Assembly: GCF_000017405.1 (NCBI RefSeq)
Contig: NC_009668.1
Coordinates: forward strand, 62,001 to 126,000
Origin: Brucella anthropi ATCC 49188
GTDB lineage: Bacteria; Pseudomonadota; Alphaproteobacteria; Rhizobiales; Rhizobiaceae
Reading direction: 5' to 3'
DNA length: 64,000 nt
Position 1 is the stretch's first letter; each line of letters opens with the position of its first letter. The notes under the pieces were generated by a model, which saw nothing but the letters and a program-made list of their open reading frames with translations, was not told the origin of the DNA and did no database searches. Shown piece by piece: positions 55,903-63,508 of this stretch. The translations under genes were made by a program, and so were the position numbers.

Positions 55903-56985
55903 TCAGAGTGCCTTGATCGTGGCTTCAAACTGTTCGGCGGCGGCTGTATCGAGATAGCCGACGCGTACGGGGAAAACGGCGCGCTCACCCGATGCCAGCA
56001 CCTGCACATTGTTCTTGGCTTTTTCCGCCAGATAACCTTCCGGCTCGCAGGTCGAGGGCAGGGCAAAGGCTGCAACCTGTGCATCCCCGTTCACGAGAAT
56101 CCAGCGCACGGTTTTTGGGAAGATTTCGGTCGGGTAGGAAATGCCAAATCCGTCGCCCTCGGGAAGCTGCATCATCAGATGGGTGTTGCCTTCGGCATCT
56201 TTCGGCAATCCGCGAATATAGAAGACCTGCTCGGGATCGTAGCGCTCCGGTTCGTCCAGCACTTCCATCGCGGCTGGATCGGTGGCCAATTCGTCGATCA
56301 GCGACAGGTAATCATCATTGGGCGTAACGTGGCCGGGAACGGCTGTGCGCACCTGCACATGATCCGGCGTATAGGGCACTGGCTGGACGATTCGCGCACC
56401 TTCCGCATAGGCAAAATTGACGTGGCACATATACATCAGCTCCATCGGAGCGGATGAAAGGTTCTCGACATCCATGGTGATGTCGAACAATGTTTCATCC
56501 GCATGAAGCCGCACGGTTGGCCGCGCCAGATAATGCGCGCCGAAGCCCATCACATGTTCATATTCACCGGTGATTTCGACAAAGGCGCCGCGCTCGTCAT
56601 GGCCGAAGAGAAGACCGGCCTTGTCCATTTTCGCGCAAGCCATTTCGCCATGCAGAAGATGATTGTCCTGAGGCGAAGGACAGCCATTGCGCAGGATGCC
56701 GCTATGGAACGCAAAGCAGCCGTAGGTCTCGACGATGGTCGTTGCCGGGCGCGGCATGGAGAAGCTGTTGCCCATGGTCAGATCGACGCCGTCGAACTCC
56801 GCGCCCCAGATCATCTGCCCCATGAAAGGCAGCACGATGAGATTGCCGCGTTCGTTCTCGACCAGCAGCGCCTCGATGCCGCTTGGATAGCGAAAGGCGG
56901 TGACGCTGAGGCCATAGGTATTGGCGACGACATGCGGCTGTTGGACAAAATCCTGACGGCGAAGATGAAATTCGATGTCCTGCAT
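55903..56985 (-). CDS. DUF4432 (aldose 1-epimerase-like) protein
   Basis: A 360-residue protein that I place in the DUF4432 group, distant relatives of galactose mutarotase. Seen are a beta-rich chain with LLVENERGNLIVLPFMGQMIWGAEFDG at the N-terminus, HSGILRNGCPSPQDNHLLHGEM with conserved histidines near 94-115, and ELMYMCHVNFAYAEGARIVQP near 182. There is no signal peptide. In a sugar-import operon it may interconvert anomers of the incoming sugar, as DeoX/DeoM-type proteins of deoxyribose loci are thought to do. It is 7 bp from the permease gene. Confidence 0.72.
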   Translation of the reverse strand: MQDIEFHLRRQDFVQQPHVVANTYGLSVTAFRYPSGIEALLVENERGNLIVLPFMGQMIWGAEFDGVDLTMGNSFSMPRPATTIVETYGCFAFHSGILRNGCPSPQDNHLLHGEMACAKMDKAGLLFGHDERGAFVEITGEYEHVMGFGAHYLARPTVRLHADETLFDITMDVENLSSAPMELMYMCHVNFAYAEGARIVQPVPYTPDHVQVRTAVPGHVTPNDDYLSLIDELATDPAAMEVLDEPERYDPEQVFYIRGLPKDAEGNTHLMMQLPEGDGFGISYPTEIFPKTVRWILVNGDAQVAAFALPSTCEPEGYLAEKAKNNVQVLASGERAVFPVRVGYLDTAAAEQFEATIKAL

Positions 56986-56991
56986 AAGGGA

Positions 56992-57990
56992 TCACCTGCC
57001 CTGATTGCGCGATGCGTTGATCGCAATGACGAGAATGAGGAAAGCGCCCCAGATGAAATCGATGAGGTGGTTGGAGAACCGCATCATCTGGAAGCCGGAG
57101 GAAAGCAGCATTAGAGCAATCAGCGCGATGGCGACGCCCAGAACACGTCCCTTTCCACCCGCCGGATTGGTGCCGCCGAGAACGGCGATCAGCACGGCCT
57201 GCAGCAGATAGGATGCGCCATAGTCCGACTTGGCGGCATTGGTGCGGCCCGAAAGGATGATCCCGGCTATGGAGGCGAGCACGCCGGTGAGCATGTAGGA
57301 ATAGAGGATCATGCGATCCTTGCGGATACCGGCAAAGGCGGCTGCACGCGGATTGGTGCCGATCAGCATGAGATTGATGCCGAGCGTCGTGCGTGTCAGG
57401 AGAATTGCCACGACGATGCAAACCGCGATGAACAGCAGGAATGGCGTGGCAACGCCGAACAGCTTGCCATTGCCGACCCAGTTCCACGCATCAGGGAAGC
57501 CGACGATGGCCGGGCCGCCTGTCAGAACCAGTGCCAGCCCCATCAAAACCTGTCCGGTGCCGAGTGTGGCAAGGATCGGTGTGATGCGGAGCTTGGCTAT
57601 GAGCAGGCCGTTGACAAGGCCCGATACCAGCCCGATCAGCACGGCAAGCAATATGCCGATGATGGTGTAGAACAGCATGCCGGAACCGGACGTCTGTGCC
57701 GCCTGCACCATGGAGGAATGGAAATAGACCCCGGCCATGATGCCCGCCAGATTGGCGATGCCCACCACCGAAAGGTCGATGCCGCCTGTCAGCATGGCAA
57801 TCATCATGGCGATGGAGAGGATACCCAGCTCCGGCATGATGTAGCTGATGGATTCGAAGTTGTAATAGCGCAGGAACTTGTCCGGGTTCATCCAGGTCAT
57901 CAGCGCAAAGACCAGTACGGTGATGACGATGAGCTGGATGATATTATTGTCTCCGCCAAGGATGCGGCGCATGTCGAAAGACTGTTTCAT
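56992..57990 (-). CDS. Sugar ABC transporter permease 2 (deoxyribose-type operon)
   Basis: A 332-residue RbsC-class permease with eight to ten helices and the motifs MLTGGIDLSVVGIANLAG and AVLIAVLGGTNPAGGKGR. I use the ATG preceded by GAGAGGAGAACGCGAC. It partners the permease encoded just upstream; two different permeases per importer are usual for the AI-2/rhamnose-type branch, unlike the single permease of ribose importers. Confidence 0.88.
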   Translation of the reverse strand: MKQSFDMRRILGGDNNIIQLIVITVLVFALMTWMNPDKFLRYYNFESISYIMPELGILSIAMMIAMLTGGIDLSVVGIANLAGIMAGVYFHSSMVQAAQTSGSGMLFYTIIGILLAVLIGLVSGLVNGLLIAKLRITPILATLGTGQVLMGLALVLTGGPAIVGFPDAWNWVGNGKLFGVATPFLLFIAVCIVVAILLTRTTLGINLMLIGTNPRAAAFAGIRKDRMILYSYMLTGVLASIAGIILSGRTNAAKSDYGASYLLQAVLIAVLGGTNPAGGKGRVLGVAIALIALMLLSSGFQMMRFSNHLIDFIWGAFLILVIAINASRNQGR

Positions 57991-58004
57991 GTCGCGTTCT
58001 CCTC

Positions 58005-58982
58005 TCAAGCGATACTTTTGCGGTCACGCCATGCGGTGATGGCTGTGGCGACGATGATGATGAGGCCGACAACGACGCGCTGCCATGTGGTGTCCACCTT
58101 CATGATGATGAGCGAGTTCTTGACCATGACGAGCATGAAGACGCCCATCAGCGTGCCGAGAACCGTGCCGCGTCCGCCGAAGATCGATGCGCCGCCCAGA
58201 ACCACGGCTGCGATCACGTCCAGTTCAAGCCCGACGAAATCGCGCGGATTGGCAAGCCAGATCATCGAGGAATGCAGAAGCCCTGCGAAACCTGCCAGTG
58301 CACCGGCCACGCAATAGACGAAGAAGATCGTGCGGCGGGTATTGAAGCCGACACGCTTTGCCGCTTCCGGCGAGCCGCCATAGGCATAAACGCTGCGCCC
58401 GATCATCGTATAATTGAGGATCAGGTGGATCAGCAGCGCTAGCGCCAGATAGACGAGGAACATTGCGGTCAGGCTAAAGGCTGTTCCGGCGGCATTGGTC
58501 AGCGAAACAACATCCGTCTTGCCAAACTCGATCAGCTCCTTCGGCATCTTGTTGATGTTAACGGTGCTTGTACCCACCAGACCAAGCACCAGCCCGCGCA
58601 CGATGGAGCCAGTACCGAGCGTCACGATCAGCGGGATCATCTTGAAACGATGGATGATGAAGCCGTTGAATGCGCCAAGCAGCAGGCCGATCAGCGTTGC
58701 TGCCACAAACGGAATGAGCACGCCGTCATAGCCGAGATAAACCATGGCGCGGACGGTCAGATACATGGCCGCGATAGCAAAGGCGGTGAAGGAGACGTCG
58801 ATGCCGCCGGAAATCATCACAAGCAACACACCGAGCGCCATGATGCCGATCACGACATTGGAGCGCAGAAGGCCGAAGATATTGTCCAGCGACCAGAATG
58901 CCGGATTGATGAGGCCGATAATAACCATGGCCGCGAACAGCACGCAGGCAATGATGAATTCGGTACTGCGAAAAAACTTCAT
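58005..58982 (-). CDS. Sugar ABC transporter permease 1 (deoxyribose-type operon)
   Basis: A 325-residue RbsC-class permease with motifs MISGGIDVSFTAFAIAAMY and VIAAVVLGGASIFGGRGT. The ATG at 58982 follows TTGAGGAACCGGCAC and is five codons inside the longest frame. The start region lies 12 bases after the ATPase stop. Confidence 0.88.
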   Translation of the reverse strand: MKFFRSTEFIIACVLFAAMVIIGLINPAFWSLDNIFGLLRSNVVIGIMALGVLLVMISGGIDVSFTAFAIAAMYLTVRAMVYLGYDGVLIPFVAATLIGLLLGAFNGFIIHRFKMIPLIVTLGTGSIVRGLVLGLVGTSTVNINKMPKELIEFGKTDVVSLTNAAGTAFSLTAMFLVYLALALLIHLILNYTMIGRSVYAYGGSPEAAKRVGFNTRRTIFFVYCVAGALAGFAGLLHSSMIWLANPRDFVGLELDVIAAVVLGGASIFGGRGTVLGTLMGVFMLVMVKNSLIIMKVDTTWQRVVVGLIIIVATAITAWRDRKSIA

Positions 58983-58993
58983 GTGCCGGTTCC

Positions 58994-60496
58994 TCAATTC
59001 AGCGTCTTGAGCCGGTCATTGACGGCATCTTCGGTCATGGTTTCACCGGAAAGTTCGTCGACGAAACGTCCGCGATGCATCACCAGCACACGATTGCAGT
59101 TCTGCACCAGCTCGGGCACATCGTCGGAAATCATCAGGACGGCGAGCCCTTCATCACTGGCGAGCTTGCGGATGATATTGTGGATCTGTGCCTTGGAGCC
59201 GACATCGACACCGACGGTTGGTCCATTGAGGATCAGGATTTTGGCACCTGTCAAAAGCCAGCGTGCCAGCACCACACGCTGCGCATTGCCGCCCGACAGG
59301 TGATTGACCGGCGTATGCGGACCGGGGGCAACGATGTGCATCGCCGAAAACATGTCGCGGGTTGTGGTGTCAGCTTGTCTGCGGTCGATGAAGAGGCCGC
59401 GCACGAATTTTTCGATGGAAGTGACGATGATGTTGCGCTCGATCGATTGCGTCAGGAACAGGCCTTCCGTCAGGCGGTCTTCCGGCACATAGGCGACGCC
59501 GCAGGCGATCCCTTCCTGAACTGTCTTTGGATGAACTTGCTTGCCATCGATACGAACAGTGCCGGTGAAATCCGGCTTCATGCCGAAGAGCGCGAGTGCG
59601 AGTTCCGTGCGACCGGAGCCGATCAACCCGGATATGCCGACGATTTCGCCCGCATTGAGAGCGAGGCTCGCATTTTCCACCGCCCCCGGAACAGAAAGGT
59701 TTGTGATTTCAAGGATCGGATTGGCCGAAGCGCCTTCACGCGGGGTCCAGTGATAATGGTCCGATGTGAGTTCCTGACCGGTCATCGCGCGGGTGATCGA
59801 CGGTTCGTCGAAATCGGAAATCGGGCCTTCGGCAACCTTCTTGCCATTGCGGAAGACGGTCAGCCTTTCGCTGATTTCCAGCATCTCGCGCATCTTGTGG
59901 CTGACGAAAAGCACCGCGATGCCTTGTGCCTGAATATCGCGCACGATTTTGAACAGTGCATCGACTTCATGCCGCGTCAGCGCGGTGGTCGGCTCGTCCA
60001 TGATAATGAGGCGGGCGTCAGCCATGACGGCGCGCGCAATCGCCACGATCTGCTTGCCTGATGTCGGCAGGCTGTCCACATCCGCATCGAGGTCGATGCT
60101 TACGTCGAGCCGCGCCAGCGCCTTCTGTGCTAGGTCACGCACGCGCTTCCAGTCGACGCCCTTGCGGCCTTCGATAAGAAAAGTATTGATTGCCAGATTT
60201 TCAGCAACCGTCAGGTTCCCGAACAGCGAGAAATCCTGATAGATCACCTGAATGCCGTGGTGAACCGACTTGACGGGGTCAAGTTTGCCGACTGATTTGC
60301 CGTCGATCAGTATCTCGCCGTCTTCCGGCGTGTAGACGCCCGACATGACCTTGATGATGGTGGACTTGCCGGAACCGTTCTCGCCCGCGAGACAGTGGAT
60401 TTCGCCGGGCTTGATGGCAAAGGAAACATCGTCCAGCGCCCTGACGCCACCGAAACGTTTTCCGATATGGCGCAGTTCGATCAGGTTTTCATTCAT
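58994..60496 (-). CDS. Sugar ABC transporter ATP-binding protein, degenerate second domain
   Basis: A 500-residue double ATPase of the RbsA class. Domain one has a normal Walker A GENGSGKST and Walker B LIIMDEPTTALT. Domain two has P-loop SGLIGSGRTE and signature LSGGNAQRVVLARW, but Walker B reads ILILNGPTVGVDVG, in which the usual Asp-Glu is Asn-Gly. The second site should therefore bind but not hydrolyse ATP. It lies 81 bp after the binding-protein gene with a hairpin in the gap. Confidence 0.88.
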   Translation of the reverse strand: MNENLIELRHIGKRFGGVRALDDVSFAIKPGEIHCLAGENGSGKSTIIKVMSGVYTPEDGEILIDGKSVGKLDPVKSVHHGIQVIYQDFSLFGNLTVAENLAINTFLIEGRKGVDWKRVRDLAQKALARLDVSIDLDADVDSLPTSGKQIVAIARAVMADARLIIMDEPTTALTRHEVDALFKIVRDIQAQGIAVLFVSHKMREMLEISERLTVFRNGKKVAEGPISDFDEPSITRAMTGQELTSDHYHWTPREGASANPILEITNLSVPGAVENASLALNAGEIVGISGLIGSGRTELALALFGMKPDFTGTVRIDGKQVHPKTVQEGIACGVAYVPEDRLTEGLFLTQSIERNIIVTSIEKFVRGLFIDRRQADTTTRDMFSAMHIVAPGPHTPVNHLSGGNAQRVVLARWLLTGAKILILNGPTVGVDVGSKAQIHNIIRKLASDEGLAVLMISDDVPELVQNCNRVLVMHRGRFVDELSGETMTEDAVNDRLKTLN

Positions 60497-60533
60497 ATGG
60501 GGGCCTCGTGCAAGGCTGGAATGCGATTTGTCC

Positions 60534-60562
60534 GACAGGAGGGGCAGGAAGCCCCTCCCGTC
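60534..60562 (-). terminator. Hairpin between binding-protein and ATPase genes of the deoxyribose-type operon
   Basis: Arms 60534-60545 and 60551-60562 pair over 12 bases with one mismatch and a five-base loop. No clear T run follows on the minus strand, so it more likely protects or attenuates the message after the binding-protein gene than fully stops it. The ribitol operon has a hairpin at the same place (23635). Confidence 0.55.
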
Positions 60563-60577
60563 AGGCAGCCATGGATA

Positions 60578-61624
60578 TCAGAAGTCGTACTTATCCATGT
60601 TTTCCTTGGTCACACCGACCCAGCCTGCACCATAGAGCAGGTTCGGCTTGGCAGCGTCAGGCGCCAGCAGGCTTTCATAGCCCGGCAGACCCAGATTGAG
60701 ACCGGCCTTGATCTGGTCGTTCTTCTTTTCAAGCGCTGCGACGGCCAGCATGTTCATGGCATAGCCCGCAACTGCCGGGTCCCAGAACTGAATATATTGA
60801 ACGTCGTCATTCTTGATATATTCGCCTGCGACCGAAACGAGACCGGTGCCCGCGAAGAAGACCTTGCCCTTGAGGCCGCCTTCGGCGATCAGGCGTCCGG
60901 CACCGGCAGAGGTCGGCATCGGCGCACCGAGGATGCCCGTGATGTCCGGATAGGCGGTCATCGCTTCCTTGAGCTTGTTATAGTCGGTGTTGGCATCGTC
61001 ATAGGTTTCGAGACGGCCAGTTGCTTCCGACATTTCCGGGAAATTGGCCTTCTGGTATTCGACGGCACCGTCGATCCATTCCATCTGCGACTTGGAGGTC
61101 AGGCTGCCGACGGTCGTGACATACTTGCCCTTGCCACCCATCGACTTGCCGAGTTCCTTCATGAGATTGGCGCCATAGGCCTTGTTGTCGAAGGCTTCGA
61201 TGTCGTAATCGACATTCTGGATGTTGGAGGCTTCATGGCTGATGACCACGATGCCACGCTCACGCGCCTTCTTCAGAACCGGCTCGACGGCTTCAACGGA
61301 GAACGGCACGATGGCGATGGCGTCAACGCCCTGCGCGATCAGGTTCTCAACGATCTGGACCTGTGCCGCGGCATCCGCCTGGCTCGGACCGACCATCCAG
61401 ACATCGTTGCCGGTGTCTGCCTTGAACTGGTCGACGCCGTCGCGCATACGGTCGAACCATGCAATGCCATCAACCTTCACGACGGTTGCGATGGTGTATT
61501 TCTTGTCATTGGCAGTGGTAATCAGTTCCTTGTTGATCTTCGACGTATCAACGACGCCTTCCGCGAAAGCGTGCGGAACGGCCACGGACATGGCGATCGC
61601 CACGGATGCTAGAAATTTTTTCAC
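60578..61624 (-). CDS. Sugar ABC transporter substrate-binding protein (deoxyribose-type operon)
   Basis: A 348-residue periplasmic binding protein of the RhaS/LsrB type. The signal peptide ends at AFAEG (about residue 22). The mature part has KYTIATVVKVDGIAWFDRM and the hallmark QIVENLIAQGVDAIAIVPFS near residue 91. AGGAAACACCGGTG precedes the ATG. First gene of an eight-gene operon that is divergent from deoR. The ligand is probably 2-deoxyribose, or ribose or a nucleoside-derived pentose. Confidence 0.87.
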   Translation of the reverse strand: MKKFLASVAIAMSVAVPHAFAEGVVDTSKINKELITTANDKKYTIATVVKVDGIAWFDRMRDGVDQFKADTGNDVWMVGPSQADAAAQVQIVENLIAQGVDAIAIVPFSVEAVEPVLKKARERGIVVISHEASNIQNVDYDIEAFDNKAYGANLMKELGKSMGGKGKYVTTVGSLTSKSQMEWIDGAVEYQKANFPEMSEATGRLETYDDANTDYNKLKEAMTAYPDITGILGAPMPTSAGAGRLIAEGGLKGKVFFAGTGLVSVAGEYIKNDDVQYIQFWDPAVAGYAMNMLAVAALEKKNDQIKAGLNLGLPGYESLLAPDAAKPNLLYGAGWVGVTKENMDKYDF

Positions 61625-61778
61625 CGGTGTTTCCTCCCAAGACGCATCTCCAAAGCGCTGACCGGTTCGGATAGATGCGCATTACTCCAAAATTCCGGAG
61701 CTCCTTCAGCGTATTCGACCAGAAGAAACTCCGAACTCCCTGTCCCGCCGCGCCATTGGCTGCAGTAGGACGATGCTG

Positions 61779-61816
61779 ACGCTGACGCACCCTGGAACGG
61801 TAGGGCGCGTCAGCGT
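61779..61816 (-). promoter_or_regulatory. Long hairpin in the operon leader
   Basis: Arms 61779-61792 and 61803-61816 pair over 14 bases with one mismatch and a ten-base loop. A second 7-bp hairpin follows at 61827-61846. They lie 155-220 bases upstream of the binding-protein start on the transcribed side, so they could shape a structured 5' leader. Confidence 0.4.
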
Positions 61817-61952
61817 TCTCCTCCATGCCCGGCTTCCCGGCCGGGCGAAAATTCGATCTGTTTTCCCGCCTGTCTGACGTCCTCGAAGAACGGAATTCTG
61901 TTCGAGGCGTGCAAAACCCTGTTGTTTTATCCTCCCAACAATGCGAATTATA

Positions 61953-61998
61953 ATGTTACAATCCGATCATTATGTTTGGATCGTTTCACATTTATGTT
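61953..61998. promoter_or_regulatory. ATGTT repeats, candidate DeoR operator
   Basis: ATGTT occurs at 61953, 61972 and 61994 in the same orientation within an AT-rich stretch, with GATCC/GGATC-like words between. It lies 86-131 bases before the deoR start, in the 459-bp region shared with the importer operon. E. coli DeoR sites contain TGTTAGAA, which is partly similar. The remaining part of the gap (61625-62083) holds the leader hairpins and no gene. Confidence 0.35.
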
Positions 61999-62083
61999 CG
62001 GCCTGTCAAGATCGGATGATCGCATTGCGTGAAATGTGACGGACGTATAAACGGGTGAGCGGATCGCAAGGATTGGGGACAGC

Positions 62084-62791
62084 GTGAGCAGAATCAGCCG
62101 GAAGGAAGAGCGGATTGCCGAACTGGCGGCGCTGGTCGATGACGTTGGCGTGCTTCGCCTGCGGGATGCGGCAGCGCGTCTTGGCGTGTCGGAAATGACG
62201 ATTCGCCGCGATATCGGCAGCGATGGCGGGATGCTGAATTGTTTGGGTGGTTACATTATTCCCACGCAGGACGGTGTGAATGGCGATTATGTCTTTGATT
62301 TTGAAAAAGACAGCCATGCCAATGCCAAAGCGCAGGCTTGTGCCGCAGCGGCAGCGTTGATCGAACCCTATGATACTGTTTTCATAGATTGCGGCACGAC
62401 AATGCCGCACCTTGCTCACCGCATACCGCAGAACCAGCATATTACGGTTGTCTGCTACGCTCTCAACATTGCGGAAATCCTGTCGCAGCGCAGTGATGTG
62501 CGGCTTATTGTTTTGGGCGGACTTTATCACCCGGAAGCGGCGTCGTTTTCAGGGGATGAGGGGATCGACGTCCTGAAGCGCGTCAACATCAACAAAGCTT
62601 TCCTGTCGGCTGGCGGCGTCGACGAGCAGCACGGGGTTACGTGTTCACACTTCCATGAAGTACCGATCAAGCAGATGGCGATGCAGCGCGCTGTCGAAAA
62701 ACATCTCGTCGTCGACAAGAGCAAATATGGCAAGGTCCGCGCCGCGCGCTTCGCGGGCATAACCGACTTCACGTCGATTGTGTCGGGCTAG
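62084..62791 (+). CDS. deoR: DeoR, repressor of deoxyribose/deoxynucleoside catabolism
   Basis: A 235-residue DeoR-family regulator. The helix-turn-helix is DAAARLGVSEMTIRRDI (about 28-44) and the sensor domain contains VFIDCGTTMPHLAHRI, GGLYHPEA and LVVDKSKYGKVRAARF. The segments LGGYI, DCGTT, CYALN and DKSKYGKVR follow E. coli DeoR closely as I recall it, more than GlpR- or AgaR-type members. The start is a GTG after TTGGGGACA. Divergent from the operon with kinase, deoC and importer, so deoxyribose 5-phosphate is the likely inducer. Its stop is one base from the end of the convergent TetR gene. Confidence 0.85.
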   Translation: MSRISRKEERIAELAALVDDVGVLRLRDAAARLGVSEMTIRRDIGSDGGMLNCLGGYIIPTQDGVNGDYVFDFEKDSHANAKAQACAAAAALIEPYDTVFIDCGTTMPHLAHRIPQNQHITVVCYALNIAEILSQRSDVRLIVLGGLYHPEAASFSGDEGIDVLKRVNINKAFLSAGGVDEQHGVTCSHFHEVPIKQMAMQRAVEKHLVVDKSKYGKVRAARFAGITDFTSIVSG

Positions 62792-62792
62792 T

Positions 62793-63386
62793 TCATTTTT
62801 TTCGGATCAGCAGGCCTTCCAGAAGCTTCCGGAATGCCTTGACGGCCCGCTTCGATGTGGTCTCGGGATCGTCTGAATTGGCAATCCATTGGGCCGCAGC
62901 ACTGCTCGCCGCATTGATCAGCCGCGCGGCGGCTTCCGAGTCGATATCGACGATGACACCTTCTTCATGCAATGCGACAAGGCTGGTCGTTATCGTGCGG
63001 ATACAGCCATTGGCGCTCGGCCAGCTGGAGGGATCGCCGAACACCGCCGGTCCGTCGCGAAACATGATGCGCTGGATTTCCGGTTCCAGTGCCATTTCGA
63101 TATAGGCCGTATTCTCGTCGACAAAGCCCTGCCAGCGGTCGGGTGCCTTGGCGGAAATCGTGCACAGCCTTGCGGCCATCTCGCAATCGATTTCGTTGAT
63201 TACGGCCTGCAGAAGGCCTTTCTTGTCGCCGAAATGATGATAGAGCGCGCCGCGTGTCAGCCCGGCAGAGGCTGTAAAATCATCCATCGAAGCCTCAGTG
63301 TAACCAACGGTCCCGAAAGCCTTGCGGCCCGCAGCCATCAGCTTCGTCCTCGTTTCAGCAATCATTTCGCTTCGCGGTTTACGCAT
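62793..63386 (-). CDS. TetR family transcriptional regulator
   Basis: A 197-residue TetR-type repressor. The N-terminal helix-turn-helix reads MDDFTASAGLTRGALYHHFGDKKGLL (written here in part; about 35-58), with a helical ligand domain after it. Two adjacent ATG codons follow AAAAGGAATC; I take the second, which has the better spacing. It is divergent from an MFS transporter gene, with three near-identical palindromes between them. It is probably the local repressor of that exporter and of itself. Confidence 0.87.
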   Translation of the reverse strand: MRKPRSEMIAETRTKLMAAGRKAFGTVGYTEASMDDFTASAGLTRGALYHHFGDKKGLLQAVINEIDCEMAARLCTISAKAPDRWQGFVDENTAYIEMALEPEIQRIMFRDGPAVFGDPSSWPSANGCIRTITTSLVALHEEGVIVDIDSEAAARLINAASSAAAQWIANSDDPETTSKRAVKAFRKLLEGLLIRKK

Positions 63387-63405
63387 CATGATTCCTTTTA
63401 TTTGC

Positions 63406-63470
63406 ATACGCTGCGTATATTAGTTGACATACGCCGCGTATCAATTATTTAATTAACATACGGACCGTAT
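63406..63470. promoter_or_regulatory. Three palindromic operators for the TetR regulator
   Basis: ATACGCTGCGTAT (63406-63418), ATACGCCGCGTAT (63429-63441) and ATACGGACCGTAT (63458-63470) are each perfect palindromes around one central base. They fill the 122-bp gap between the divergent TetR and MFS genes, with start-to-start spacings of 23 and 29 bases, so they would cover both promoters. Confidence 0.8.
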
Positions 63471-63508
63471 GCAAGTGTTGTAATTTCCCCTTTCAAGGAC
63501 CCACTCCG

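Noticed and set aside
61653..61950. Riboswitch before the deoxyribose-type operon
   Set aside because: Hairpins are present, but no known riboswitch core was recognised, so only a structured leader is reported.
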